Positions 1-7,712 of a DNA stretch of 19,532 nucleotides are shown piece by piece. The stretch lies in contig SLCI01000077.1 in assembly GCA_007125875.1 (NCBI GenBank), positions 1 to 19,532 on the forward strand. Reading direction: 5' to 3'. A program made the translations under genes and the position numbers. The stretch is from Kiritimatiellia bacterium. Lineage in GTDB: Bacteria > Verrucomicrobiota > Kiritimatiellia > SLAD01. Each line of letters begins with the position of its first letter. The stretch's first letter is position 1. Below the pieces are notes generated by a model. That model was not told where the DNA came from. It worked only from the letters and a program-made list of their open reading frames with translations, and did no database searches.

Positions 1-899
1 GCACCGCGCATCAGTCGCTCAAGTTGCATGCGCGCGACTTCCCAGCGTTCGAACCGCTCGAGATCGTCTGGATGCGGTTCTTTCGAATCAGCGAGGACAC
101 GGACGCGAACACCTTCGGATGCTTTTTGAATCAACATGTCGGTCAAATCCGGCAGGTTCAGTTCGTACACTGTAATATCAATCGTCTCGCGCGCTCTGCG
201 AAGACGATCAATGATTCGCTCCTCTAGATTGACTCGATGGTTTGCTTCATTGCCTGGCCACGCGTATTCCGTCAATGCGGGTTGATTAAAGTAAATATTG
301 ATGGCGTTGGGCTTGTGATAGACGTAGTTCAGCTGTTGCCCCGTTTGCCGGGTCACATCGCGAAAACCGGGTGTTCCATAGCCAAGATCATAGCGAACTT
401 GTGAAGTGGTCCACGCGCGCGGGCTGATGCCCCGCCGGTAAGGGTACAAGCGCTGCATGGTGGCGAAGGTATCGGAATCACCAGCGTGCCAACCATCCAA
501 CTCATCAACGAGCTCGCCCTCGCTATCCAGTAAGCGCAAATGGATTCGCGCCGTTGACCAACGCCCCGTAAATGTGGCTTGCGCCTCGATTCCAGCCACA
601 TTAGGAAAGCGCTCTTGCGAGATGATGAATGATTCATGCGGGCGGAGCGTGCCACTCAACTCAAGCTGGAAACGACCATCTTCTGTGGCTAGCGTCCAGC
701 CATCAATCGACAGGTCATCTGATCGCGTATTATAAAGCTCAACCCACTGCTGACGCGAAGAAGCAGACGTTCCCATCCAAGCGATTTCATGGATCAACAC
801 CTCGTGGGACGGCACTTCAGTTGCCAAAGCCGATGATGGCACACCCGAGAGACCAAGGCCCACCAAAAGACCCAAACAAAACTTTAACAGAATTTTCAT
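1..899 (-). CDS. Secreted lamin-tail / phospholipase D-like protein (3' end cut by window)
   Basis: The visible 299 codons begin with a signal peptide: a basic start (MKILLK), a hydrophobic core and an A-L-A site before TEV at about residue 26. The product is therefore probably exported. Residues about 33-140 look like a lamin-tail (LTD) beta-sandwich, with IHEIAWMG, WVELYN, GWTL and FIISQ. From about residue 195 a PLD-type fold begins: IYFNQP, then an amphipathic stretch containing IIDRLRRARETIDITVYEL, then GVRVRVLADSKE. This matches the first beta-alpha-beta unit of PLDc_2 nucleases and phospholipases. The catalytic HxK motifs would lie beyond the left edge, so activity cannot be judged. 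The SD is weak (GTGAG). It lies 51 nt after the zinc-ribbon gene on the same strand. Extracellular LTD-PLD proteins are usually predicted nucleases or phosphodiesterases; that is a family inference. Confidence 0.85.
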   Translation of the reverse strand, partial: MKILLKFCLGLLVGLGLSGVPSSALATEVPSHEVLIHEIAWMGTSASSRQQWVELYNTRSDDLSIDGWTLATEDGRFQLELSGTLRPHESFIISQERFPNVAGIEAQATFTGRWSTARIHLRLLDSEGELVDELDGWHAGDSDTFATMQRLYPYRRGISPRAWTTSQVRYDLGYGTPGFRDVTRQTGQQLNYVYHKPNAINIYFNQPALTEYAWPGNEANHRVNLEERIIDRLRRARETIDITVYELNLPDLTDMLIQKASEGVRVRVLADSKEPHPDDLERFERWEVARMQLERLMRG

Positions 900-950
900 C
901 AACTGCTCACTTTACACGCGCACGAAATTTTGACGAGTCGATTCGATCAG

Positions 951-1256
951 CTAGCGAAGCCGCTTGATTTTAACAATGCGTTGGCGCGGCTCAGGACGCG
1001 TGTATTCTTCCGGGATATCGATTCGAACCGTTGAATCTTTTGGTCCTTCGGACGAGGATGGGTCATCAATCAATCCCGTGGTTGCGTTATCCTCTGGCGT
1101 AGCTGCCCCCTCTGGCCGGGGCGGTTCTTGGCCCGCAGGAATTGGAATTTTGATCTTTTGGCCGCAATCCGGGCAATCAATTGCCCAACCGGCCATGTCC
1201 TCAGGGGCATCCAAATTTTGTCCGCATTGTGGGCAATCAAAATTTATGTCTGCCAT
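951..1256 (-). CDS. Small zinc-ribbon protein
   Basis: A 101-residue protein. The N-terminal 35 residues form a treble-clef or ribbon-like unit with two CPxCGQ knuckles (C8, C11 and C28, C31) separated by DAPEDMAGWAID, so one Zn2+ site is expected. The rest is acidic, proline-rich and probably disordered, ending in a basic tail (IVKIKRLR). The start at 1256 is preferred over an in-frame ATG nine codons upstream because AAGGA lies 7 nt before it. It sits 31 nt downstream of the EVE-domain gene and the preceding gene carries GYF_2 domains. Short zinc ribbons of this type often occur in PVC bacteria fused to or beside GYF_2 domains, which suggests an adaptor or protein-interaction role. No specific function is known to me. 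Confidence 0.75.
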   Translation of the reverse strand: MADINFDCPQCGQNLDAPEDMAGWAIDCPDCGQKIKIPIPAGQEPPRPEGAATPEDNATTGLIDDPSSSEGPKDSTVRIDIPEEYTRPEPRQRIVKIKRLR

Positions 1257-1287
1257 ATCCCATTCCTTTCTGTTAGTGACCAAACAG

Positions 1288-1770
1288 CTACTTCGATGGC
1301 TTCGGATTTCCTAGCGCGACTACGCGCTCGAAATCTCGTGCATCAACTGGCTGAACCGAAAGCCTCATCCCTCGCTTACAGACGAGCATACCCGCAAGCT
1401 GATCGTCTTGTTTAAGCTTGTCCAAACTAACGAACTCCGGAAACTTCGCAATGAACTCGACGTCCACCAACATCCAGATCGGGTTTTCTTCCGAGGCCTT
1501 GGCGTCATAGTAAGGACTTGCTTTGTCTTGCGCCGTGAGATCGGGATGCGCTGCCTTACAAATACGTCCAATACCGGCGACGCCCGGCGGTTTCGCATTG
1601 GAGTGGTAGAACAGCACCAGATCGCCGAGCTGCATTTCGTCACGCATGATGTTGCGCGCCTGATAATTGCGTACGCCCTCCCAAGAGGTCACGCCATCGC
1701 GTTGCAGGTCATCAATCGAGTAAACGTCTGGTTCACTCTTCATCAACCAGTATCGCCGTTTACTCACCAT
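1288..1770 (-). CDS. EVE (PUA-like) domain protein, THYN1 type
   Basis: A 160-residue single-domain protein. It opens with YWLMKSEPD and continues with WEGVRNYQARNIMRD, GDLVLFYHSN and PPGVAGIGRI, the hallmark blocks of the EVE domain of thymocyte nuclear protein 1 homologues. EVE domains have a PUA-like fold with an aromatic pocket, and several bind modified bases in DNA or RNA; the ligand here is unknown. I chose the start at 1770 because AAGGAG lies 5 nt upstream and because the family begins at this point; an upstream in-frame ATG at 1800 lies inside the previous gene. The preceding coiled-coil gene stops 13 nt before this start, so the two are probably co-transcribed. Length is normal for the family. 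It is a lone EVE domain, not fused to a nuclease as in McrB-like restriction proteins. Confidence 0.92.
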   Translation of the reverse strand: MVSKRRYWLMKSEPDVYSIDDLQRDGVTSWEGVRNYQARNIMRDEMQLGDLVLFYHSNAKPPGVAGIGRICKAAHPDLTAQDKASPYYDAKASEENPIWMLVDVEFIAKFPEFVSLDKLKQDDQLAGMLVCKRGMRLSVQPVDARDFERVVALGNPKPSK

Positions 1771-1783
1771 CTCCGCTCCTTGA

Positions 1784-3400
1784 TTATCGCCGTCCAGCAA
1801 AAGGAGGACGCTTGCCCTTGTTTTTCTTGGGTGGGACCCGAACGCGTGTTAATGCAGCGGCGCGCTGGGTTTGCGCGGCGGGACGATGGATTGCCGCCAT
1901 GCCCGTTGCTGCTTGTTCTTGCAGTCGAGACAGTGCAGCACGTGGCACCGAGGGCACCTGCCCTGCGGCACTCGTTTGGGCACCCTCTTGCGGACGACTT
2001 GTCGCGACCTGCTTAGCTTCGACAAAGGCGGCCATCTTTTCTTTCAGCTCGCCCTCAAATTGAGCCAGCCGCTGTCTCATTTGCTGTTCGCGCTTGGTCC
2101 ACTCAGCCTTATCTTCGTCCCAAGCACGTTGTATAGCCTGAACTTGCTCATCGATTTCAGTAGTTTCCGGTTCCTTACTATTCGACTGCTGCTCGAAGGT
2201 CTCGACCTGAGCTTTCAATTGCGTCAGTTGCTTGCGCAAGGCAATCACTTCTGCATTCTTTTCATCTTGAACCCGTTCTAACTCCGACCGCACCTCCGCA
2301 AGCTCCTCGGATGCGGCTGAGTCAGCCTGTTCAGCTTCCGAACGCTGATCTGCTTGCGTGAGTGCGTCCTTCAGCTGCCGTTCCAATGCCACCTCACGCT
2401 CTTTCACGCGGCGCAATTCATTCGCAAGTTCGTTTTTCTCCGTTCTGGCCTCGTCGCGATCGCGAGTCAATCCCGCCAGCCGTTCTTCAAGTTCTTTCAG
2501 CGCTGCCCGCTGCGTAGCCAACTCTTCCGATTCGGCAGATTGCTGATTATCCAGCTCGGTCAAAGCCTCTGTCAGTTGTTTTTCAAGTCCCGTTGCGCGC
2601 GCTTCGATCCGCTGCAACTCGTGCGCTTGCTCTATCACCTGAGTGCGCGCTTCATCACGTTCACCGGTCAGCTGCTCGGTCCTGCTCTCAAGTGCTTGAA
2701 TCGCAGCATCCATTTGTTGTGTGGACTCGCGCCCTGCAGACTCTTGCTCCCCCTCAAGCTCTTTGATGCGATCGCGGAGTGTGGCTATTTCTGCTTTCTT
2801 GGCGTGTATGATCTCTAAGCGAGCAGCCTGAGCGGCCTGTTTGGCCTTCTCTACTTCCCGCGTCATTGCATCTACGGCAGCGACGAGCGTCTTTTTGTCA
2901 GATTCCAGCGATTGGAGGCGCTTGTAGTACTCTGCGGCAGTCTCCGCACGGGCTTCAGCGATAGCGATGGCAAAATCGCCTTCACTTGATCCCTGAGGTT
3001 GGGCAACAGACTCCGCGGGAGTCGAACGCGCAGAAAGCGATCGTTCCGTCGTCTGCGCCTCATTTGCCTGAAGCTGTCCATCCGCGGCCTCACGCGCCGT
3101 CAACTCGCGTCCGGAAGATGCGTGTCGAACTAATTGATCGGCGGCAATATCGCCGTCCTTGATCAACTGGTCCAAAACGGCTCGGTGCACTGGTCCATAG
3201 AGCTGATTCTCAGGAAACAGAATAATATATTCCATCTCCAATTCGGCATACTCAATCGCCGGCGTCCACGTTTCCTCGTCAGGGGATAGCTGATCGTCTG
3301 GCTCAATTCGGCCGTCGGATACCCACTCTTTTAACTCGGTCAACGTAGCAGGTCCGTACACGTTGCCATCCGCTTTGAGAATAAACCAATGTGATGTCAT
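1784..3400 (-). CDS. Tandem GYF_2-domain protein with long coiled coil
   Basis: A 538-residue cytosolic protein with no signal peptide or membrane segment. Residues about 4-52 (WFILKADGNVYGP, then LKEWVSDGRI and DDQLSPDEETW) and about 56-105 (YIILFPENQLYGP, LDQLIKDGDI) are two GYF_2 (DUF4339-type) modules. A short linker precedes an almost continuous heptad-rich coiled coil from about 145 to 465. Inside it, residues 244-310 and 311-379 look like a tandem duplication (LTGERDEART and LTRDRDEART; GLEKQLTEAL and ALERQLKDAL). The tail from 470 is Ala/Gln-rich and ends very basic (PPKKNKGKRPPFAGRR). GYF_2 modules are protein-interaction domains, so a scaffold role is plausible but unproven. There is no SD at a usable distance; a promoter-like pair lies directly before the ATG. 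It heads the gene run that continues with the EVE, zinc-ribbon and PLD genes. Confidence 0.85.
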   Translation of the reverse strand: MTSHWFILKADGNVYGPATLTELKEWVSDGRIEPDDQLSPDEETWTPAIEYAELEMEYIILFPENQLYGPVHRAVLDQLIKDGDIAADQLVRHASSGRELTAREAADGQLQANEAQTTERSLSARSTPAESVAQPQGSSEGDFAIAIAEARAETAAEYYKRLQSLESDKKTLVAAVDAMTREVEKAKQAAQAARLEIIHAKKAEIATLRDRIKELEGEQESAGRESTQQMDAAIQALESRTEQLTGERDEARTQVIEQAHELQRIEARATGLEKQLTEALTELDNQQSAESEELATQRAALKELEERLAGLTRDRDEARTEKNELANELRRVKEREVALERQLKDALTQADQRSEAEQADSAASEELAEVRSELERVQDEKNAEVIALRKQLTQLKAQVETFEQQSNSKEPETTEIDEQVQAIQRAWDEDKAEWTKREQQMRQRLAQFEGELKEKMAAFVEAKQVATSRPQEGAQTSAAGQVPSVPRAALSRLQEQAATGMAAIHRPAAQTQRAAALTRVRVPPKKNKGKRPPFAGRR

Positions 3401-3406
3401 TCCTGC

Positions 3407-3435
3407 ACTCTACATGTTGACTACATTACTGACAA
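3407..3435 (-). promoter_or_regulatory. Putative promoter of the GYF coiled-coil gene (possibly leaderless)
   Basis: Reading the minus strand, TTGTCA (3435-3430) and TAGAGT (3412-3407) are separated by exactly 17 nt. The last base of TAGAGT is only 6 nt from the ATG at 3400, so transcription would start at about the first codon. AGGA abuts the ATG, which is too close for normal SD use. The -10 match is only 4/6, so this is a weak call. Confidence 0.3.
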
Positions 3436-3520
3436 GCGATCAGACACGGTAGCAAGGCACTACTTCCAGAAGCCCCGCCCTCGTCTAAACCGGCTCCGGA
3501 GGGCTATCGGACGGATCGAC

Positions 3521-4747
3521 TCAGTTGAACTTCAAGTTCAAGTTAGCCAAGCGCGACTTCAATTCGCTGATCACACGTTCATCGTCCGCCTCGCCAGCCG
3601 ATTCGAAAGTGGCCGAAAATCGCAAATAGGCCCCTGCGTCATCCCAAGGCACCGTCGACACGGAGGCTTCTCGAATGAGATGTTGAGAAGCTTCCTCCGC
3701 ATTTGCAAAGGTCAGGTCGCCAGCACCGACCGGTGCGGGCAGATACAAGAAGAAGCTACCACCCGGCATTTGTGCATCAAAGCCAACCTCGCGCAGGGCC
3801 TCAACCAAGAGGGTCAATCGGCGCTGATAATGCGCGCGAATAGATTCCGATATCGCGACATCCGCGATACCGGCACAAGCCGCTATTTGGATGGCCTTGA
3901 ATTGCCCCGAATCAACGTTGTCTTTCACCTCGGAAAAGGCCTTCACCGCGGCAGCATTCCCCGCCACAAAACCCAAACGCCAACCGGTCATGTTGTAGCT
4001 TTTGCTCATGGAATGGATCTCGAGTGCGACGTCCTTCCCGCCGGGCCGGCTGAAGATCGAGATGCGGTCTTGATCATAAATCAACGTGGCATAGGCCGCA
4101 TCCTGGACAATCAAGATGTTGTGCTGCTGCGCAAATGCGATCAAGGCATCGTAGAATTCCGGTGTTGGGGCGGTCCCGGTAGGATTATTGGGATAGTTGA
4201 CGTAAAACAGCTTCGCACGCTTAGCGACGTCCGCCGGGATCGAAGACAGATCCGGGAAAAAGCCGTTTTCACGCGTCAACGGCAACGGAAACGTCTCGCC
4301 GCCGACATATTTGGTATGCGTGGCCAGCACCGGATAACCGGGCACCGTGGTCAACACGACATCCCCAGGATTGATAAAACACAGAGGCAACATGGCCAGC
4401 GCAGGTTTCGCGCCGATGCAGTGATTGATTTCGGTGTCGGGATCGAGATCGCTGACACCAAAGAAATTCGCCATATATTGCGCTGCCGCGGCCTTGAATG
4501 CCGGTATGCCGTTATCGGCGTATCCCCGATTTTCCGGATCATCCACCGCTTGTTTTAGCGCGCTCCGAATGACTTCGGGAGCCATCTGGTCCGGCTCCCC
4601 AACACCGAAATCGAGGATTTCCACGTCAGGACGCGCTTTGCGGGCAGCCGCCTTGGCACGCTTAATCTTTTCAAACTTGTATACCGCATTGGATAGGCCA
4701 AACTCGCGCCCTCCGATACGCTCGGCAAATAGACTTTGCAGATCCAT
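3521..4747 (-). CDS. dapL: LL-diaminopimelate aminotransferase
   Basis: This cytosolic PLP enzyme makes LL-2,6-diaminopimelate from tetrahydrodipicolinate and glutamate in one step, bypassing DapD/DapC/DapE. The 408-residue length is typical. Visible fold-type I landmarks are FGVGEPD (about 47-53), RGYADNGIPAF with the substrate-handling N-terminal segment, NYPNNPTG (184-191), D216 in VQDAAYA (pairs with the pyridine N), the Schiff-base lysine K249 in SMSKSYNMTGWR, and R257 in the same block. The SD is good (AAAGGA, 5 nt). It diverges from dapF, the next pathway enzyme, across 95 bp, which strongly supports DapL over a general aspartate-type transaminase. DapL is characteristic of Chlamydiae, Verrucomicrobiota, plants and some other lineages. 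I cannot distinguish the DapL1 and DapL2 subclasses with certainty. Confidence 0.93.
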   Translation of the reverse strand: MDLQSLFAERIGGREFGLSNAVYKFEKIKRAKAAARKARPDVEILDFGVGEPDQMAPEVIRSALKQAVDDPENRGYADNGIPAFKAAAAQYMANFFGVSDLDPDTEINHCIGAKPALAMLPLCFINPGDVVLTTVPGYPVLATHTKYVGGETFPLPLTRENGFFPDLSSIPADVAKRAKLFYVNYPNNPTGTAPTPEFYDALIAFAQQHNILIVQDAAYATLIYDQDRISIFSRPGGKDVALEIHSMSKSYNMTGWRLGFVAGNAAAVKAFSEVKDNVDSGQFKAIQIAACAGIADVAISESIRAHYQRRLTLLVEALREVGFDAQMPGGSFFLYLPAPVGAGDLTFANAEEASQHLIREASVSTVPWDDAGAYLRFSATFESAGEADDERVISELKSRLANLNLKFN

Positions 4748-4764
4748 AATCTTCCTTTATTAGT

Positions 4765-4793
4765 GTGACATCAAATTTGTGAAAACCTATCAA
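4765..4793 (+). promoter_or_regulatory. Putative dapF promoter
   Basis: GTGACA (4765-4770, 5/6 to TTGACA) and TATCAA (4788-4793, 4/6 to TATAAT) are separated by 17 nt in the dapL-dapF divergent gap. Transcription would start near 4800 and leave a leader of about 43 nt carrying the GGAGG site before the dapF ATG. No equally good minus-strand pair for dapL was found. Confidence 0.35.
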
Positions 4794-4842
4794 ACCATCC
4801 CGTCGCGTCAATCGCAAGCCGACGCGTTCAACGTGGAGGACT

Positions 4843-5649
4843 ATGAACATACCTTTTTATAAGATGCACGGGGCCGCGAATGATTTCATTGTGGTGGATG
4901 ATCGTGCGTGTACGTTTCCAGCGAAGGATCGTGACTGGCTTTCCGCCATCATGATGCGTAACACCGGGATCGGCAGCGAAGGCGTGCTCTTGATTCAGCC
5001 TGCGGATGAGCATGATTTCCGCATGCGCTTCTTCAATCCTGACGGCGGTGAAGTCGATATGTGCGGGAACGGCGCACGCTGTATCGCCCGCCTCGCCCAT
5101 GAACTGAAGGTGGCACCAGCCACCATGACCTTTGATACGCTGGCGGGGCCAGTAGGTGCAGACGTTGATGGGGATTCCGTACGCCTCACGATGACACCGC
5201 CTAAAGACTGGCGTATGAGTCGGCAACTCGAGCTCAATGGCGAACCAATTGCTTACAACTTCGTCAATAGCGGCGTCCCCCATGTTGTTGTGGAAGTTGG
5301 CGACATCGATGGCCTGGATGTTGTTTCGCTAGGAAGACAAATCCGTCAACATGCGGAGTTTTCGCCCGACGGCACCAATGTGAACTTCATTCAGGTGAAC
5401 GGGGCCAATAGCCTCCGCATTCGCACCTACGAGCGCGGCGTAGAGGCAGAAACGCCAGCCTGCGGCACAGGCATCGTTGCCGCAGGACTCATCGTCGGCA
5501 AAACAGGACGCTGCCAGTCACCCGTGCATATCCAGACGGCTGGCGGTCATACCTTAATGGTGGACTACGTTCTAACCGACGAAAGCGCGAAAGAAGTTAC
5601 GTTGACCGGCCCCGCTGAACATGTGTTTCAAGGCACGCTGACGTACTGA
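4843..5649 (+). CDS. dapF: Diaminopimelate epimerase
   Basis: It interconverts LL- and meso-diaminopimelate, the last step before lysine decarboxylation or peptidoglycan precursor assembly, by a PLP-independent two-base mechanism. The 268-residue protein is of family length. Both catalytic cysteines are in place: C74 in DMCGNGARC and C207 in TPACGTG. The N-terminal KMHGAANDF block, FFNPDGGE before C74, NSGVPHVV, DGTNVNF and RTYERGVEAE complete the family pattern, a duplicated alpha/beta fold with the active site between halves. GGAGG lies close before the ATG. It diverges from dapL, and a Na/Pi transporter gene follows 40 nt downstream on the same strand, with no terminator seen in between. 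Confidence 0.97.
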   Translation: MNIPFYKMHGAANDFIVVDDRACTFPAKDRDWLSAIMMRNTGIGSEGVLLIQPADEHDFRMRFFNPDGGEVDMCGNGARCIARLAHELKVAPATMTFDTLAGPVGADVDGDSVRLTMTPPKDWRMSRQLELNGEPIAYNFVNSGVPHVVVEVGDIDGLDVVSLGRQIRQHAEFSPDGTNVNFIQVNGANSLRIRTYERGVEAETPACGTGIVAAGLIVGKTGRCQSPVHIQTAGGHTLMVDYVLTDESAKEVTLTGPAEHVFQGTLTY

Positions 5650-5689
5650 TTTCGCAATTCAAGTAAGCACTCCCCCGGAAAAAAGCCAA

Positions 5690-7372
5690 ATGGATTGGGA
5701 TCTTTTCACATCAATTGCCTTCGCACTGGTTGGCGGGCTCGGCATATTCCTGATCGGCATGCGCTTCATGTCGGAAGGGTTGCAGGCGGTGGCGGGCGAT
5801 CGATTACGCCGCATGATCGGAGCCGTCACACAAAATCGCGTGATGGGTTTGTTTACCGGCCTGTTCGTCACATGTATCGTCCAGTCCAGTACCGTCACCA
5901 CCGTCATGACCGTCGGCTTGGTAAACAGCGGGTTCATGTCGTTGACACAATCGTTGGGGGTGATTTTTGGGGCCAACGTCGGCACCACCATCACGGGTTG
6001 GATTCTGGTGCTGGAAATCGGCAAGTACGGCTTACCACTACTCGGCCTGGCGGCCTTCTTTTTCCTGTTCGCTAAAAGCGATCGGATCCGATATCTCGGC
6101 ATGACTGTGATGGGTATCGGCATGCTGTTTTTCGGATTGGAACTGATGAAAGACGGCTTTAGCCCATTACGTACGCACGACGGTTTTCGGGTTTGGTTTC
6201 ATGCTTTTGAAGCCACGACATACGCAGGTATCATCAAGTGCGTCATTGCCGGTGCCGTGCTGACCATGCTGGTCCAGTCGTCTTCTGCCACACTGGGTAT
6301 CACCATGGGTTTGGCCGCAGCAGGCGTTATCCAATTCCACACCGCGGCCGCTCTCGTGCTGGGCGAGAATATCGGCACGACCATCACTTCATTCTTTGCA
6401 TCGTTGGGCACTACCACAGCGGCAAAACGAGCCGCCTGGGGCCACATCATGTTTAACACGATTGGGACCATTTGGTTCGTCATCTTCTTCCCTGTGGTCG
6501 TGCCACTTGTCGTCAGTATAGTTGGGCACGATCCCAATACCGCTGTAATGCGGGACGGTGTCGAAACGTTCCCGTATATTTTGCGATCGATCGCTTTGGT
6601 TCACACCAGTTTCAATGTGATCAATGCATTGCTGTTCTTACCCTTCCTCGGAATGATGGCCTGGATTTTGCAACGCATGTTTCCGGATCCCGACGGTCGT
6701 GAGATCAAGCGACTTACCTACCTCGATGTCCGCATGGCGCATTCACCTTCTTTAGGCATTATCCAGTCCCGTGAACAAATCCATGTAATGGGTGATGCCG
6801 TCCAGAAGATGATGGGCTACTTGACCAACATCTTGACCCAGGAACATGGTGATCCGCTGGCCGAAGAAAAACTCTTCCGGCGCGAAACCATTCTGGATGA
6901 AATGCAGAAAGAAGTCGTGCTCTTCCTGGGCCACTTGCTAGCGGGCGAAGTCCCTCACAAAGTCACGGAGGAAGCGAATGCACAGATCCGAATGGCACAT
7001 GAATATGAAGCGCTGAGCGATTATCAAGCACACGTACTGAAGAGTTGGATCAAACTTCGCAAAAACAATCTTACCATCTCCGACGAAGGATTGCAGGCTC
7101 TGCTACAACTACATGAACAGGTTGATCGCTATATTCACATGATCAATCATGCCGTGCGCCGTAATGACGCCCAAGCCCTCACCCAAGCACGGATCGATGG
7201 CAACACCATCACACGCCACATGAAAGAGATACGCAAACAGCATCTGGCACGCTTATCCGATGATAAAGTGGCGCCTATGAAGAGCCTGATCTACATGGAC
7301 ATGTTGAACCACTACCGCAAAATGAAAGATCACGCCCTCAACATTGCGGAAGTACTGGCCGGCCATAAGTAA
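5690..7372 (+). CDS. Na+/phosphate cotransporter family protein with PhoU-like tail
   Basis: A 560-residue inner-membrane protein. Residues about 8-330 hold the two inverted Na_Pi_cotrans repeats, each with its QSS signature: QSSTVTT (65-71) and QSSSATLG (196-203). Each is followed by a matching glycine motif, GANVGTT (94-100) and GENIGTT (225-231). Hydrophobic helices surround them. From about residue 370 the protein is hydrophilic and helical (AVQKMMGYLTNIL, EYEALSDYQAHVLKSW, DMLNHYRKMKDHALNIAEV), like the PhoU domain often fused to bacterial NptA/YjbB-type transporters. The role is Na+-coupled phosphate transport across the membrane; whether import or export dominates is not decidable here. 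The SD is weak (GGA about 12 nt before the ATG). It follows dapF by 40 nt and converges on mscS. Confidence 0.93.
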   Translation: MDWDLFTSIAFALVGGLGIFLIGMRFMSEGLQAVAGDRLRRMIGAVTQNRVMGLFTGLFVTCIVQSSTVTTVMTVGLVNSGFMSLTQSLGVIFGANVGTTITGWILVLEIGKYGLPLLGLAAFFFLFAKSDRIRYLGMTVMGIGMLFFGLELMKDGFSPLRTHDGFRVWFHAFEATTYAGIIKCVIAGAVLTMLVQSSSATLGITMGLAAAGVIQFHTAAALVLGENIGTTITSFFASLGTTTAAKRAAWGHIMFNTIGTIWFVIFFPVVVPLVVSIVGHDPNTAVMRDGVETFPYILRSIALVHTSFNVINALLFLPFLGMMAWILQRMFPDPDGREIKRLTYLDVRMAHSPSLGIIQSREQIHVMGDAVQKMMGYLTNILTQEHGDPLAEEKLFRRETILDEMQKEVVLFLGHLLAGEVPHKVTEEANAQIRMAHEYEALSDYQAHVLKSWIKLRKNNLTISDEGLQALLQLHEQVDRYIHMINHAVRRNDAQALTQARIDGNTITRHMKEIRKQHLARLSDDKVAPMKSLIYMDMLNHYRKMKDHALNIAEVLAGHK

Positions 7373-7445
7373 GCGTTGCCCGATTGCGATTGCCTATTCT
7401 GTGTTTTCTCGCCCTCAACGGGCTGCCATACGGTATTGCAAACTG

Positions 7446-7470
7446 CCCGCTTCCGGGTACCCGTGGCGGG
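7446..7470. other. Nested inverted repeat in convergent gap
   Basis: CCCGC (7446-7450) pairs with GCGGG (7466-7470), and the interior holds the perfect palindrome CGGGTACCCG (7454-7463). It lies 74 nt after the Na/Pi transporter stop. No T-run follows on the plus strand, so it is not a classic terminator. It could be part of the repeat-rich block that follows. The preceding 7373-7445 stretch holds nothing else I can name apart from a 4-bp GCCC/GGGC stem at 7411-7423. Confidence 0.4.
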
Positions 7471-7483
7471 TATTGGCTGATAT

Positions 7484-7616
7484 CAGTTTCCAATACTTTT
7501 CGGTCTATTCTCCGAGGACGTGACGGAGCACGTCCCTCCAGAATGCTTCTGCAGTAACTGGTTCTGCTTAGCGTGTACCGGAGGGGCAACCTCTGTGTTG
7601 CCCTGAGAATGTACCG
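7484..7616. repeat. 133-bp structured dispersed repeat, copy 1
   Basis: This segment matches 19264-19396 in the same orientation over 133 bp with a single difference (G7514 versus C19294). Similarity fades outside: 7617-7626 still resembles the other copy with an indel. It contains four small palindromes: GGACGTG/CACGTCC (7516-7535), CAGAA/TTCTG (7539-7551), CAGTAACTG (7552-7560) and GGGCAAC/GTTGCCC (7584-7603). The last is bracketed by direct copies of TGTACCG (7574-7580 and 7610-7616). It lies between convergent genes, like REP/BIME-type elements. The first palindrome resembles a motif I recall as widespread in Verrucomicrobiota/Kiritimatiellota genomes, where spurious ORFs read it as EGRAPSRP. 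No transposase is encoded. Confidence 0.9.
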
Positions 7617-7661
7617 GAAAAGATATAGCAACTGGTATGAGTCTCGTGTATCGAAAATCAA

Positions 7662-7675
7662 CCGCCTCACGGCGG
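7662..7675 (-). terminator. Hairpin 3' of mscS, possible terminator or second REP-like unit
   Basis: On the minus strand, CCGCC-GTGA-GGCGG is followed by TTGATTTTC, so it has a 5-bp GC stem, a tetraloop and a modest T-rich tail. It lies 38 nt beyond the mscS stop codon. The tail is poorer in T than a strong intrinsic terminator. The flanking text (GGGCCGCCGTGAGGCGGTT) also looks like a REP-type unit, so its function as a terminator is uncertain. Confidence 0.4.
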
Positions 7676-7712
7676 CCCTACGAGCAGTGTAGAGCCCCCA
7701 TGTCGCGAGCGC

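Noticed and set aside
1408..2016. 202-codon plus-strand open frame
   Set aside because: Antisense to the EVE and GYF coiled-coil genes, with composition typical of a reverse-complement shadow.
951..3400. A defence island (EVE reader + zinc ribbon + PLD nuclease)
   Set aside because: The EVE protein is the common stand-alone type, the PLD protein is exported, and no methylase, helicase, ATPase or mobile gene is nearby. The surroundings are housekeeping genes.
3680..4558. 292-codon plus-strand open frame
   Set aside because: Fully antisense to dapL, whose motifs are complete. The translation is Arg/His/Gln-rich with no recognisable domain.
4748..4842. CRP-like operator in the dapL-dapF gap
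   Set aside because: The gap shows TCACA twice on the minus strand (with TTTGATG between), but as direct repeats rather than the inverted TGTGA-N6-TCACA arrangement.
7338..7670. 110-codon minus-strand open frame containing RYILRATQRLPLRYTL and EGRAPSRP
   Set aside because: It is produced by the 133-bp repeat; the same peptide text appears in the second copy (19223-19480). It has no SD, overlaps the end of the Na/Pi transporter gene, and its sequence is dictated by palindromes.
7373..7712. tRNA or CRISPR array in the gene-free gap
   Set aside because: No cloverleaf with a T-loop GTTCRA motif and no regularly spaced repeats; the palindromes belong to the dispersed repeat.
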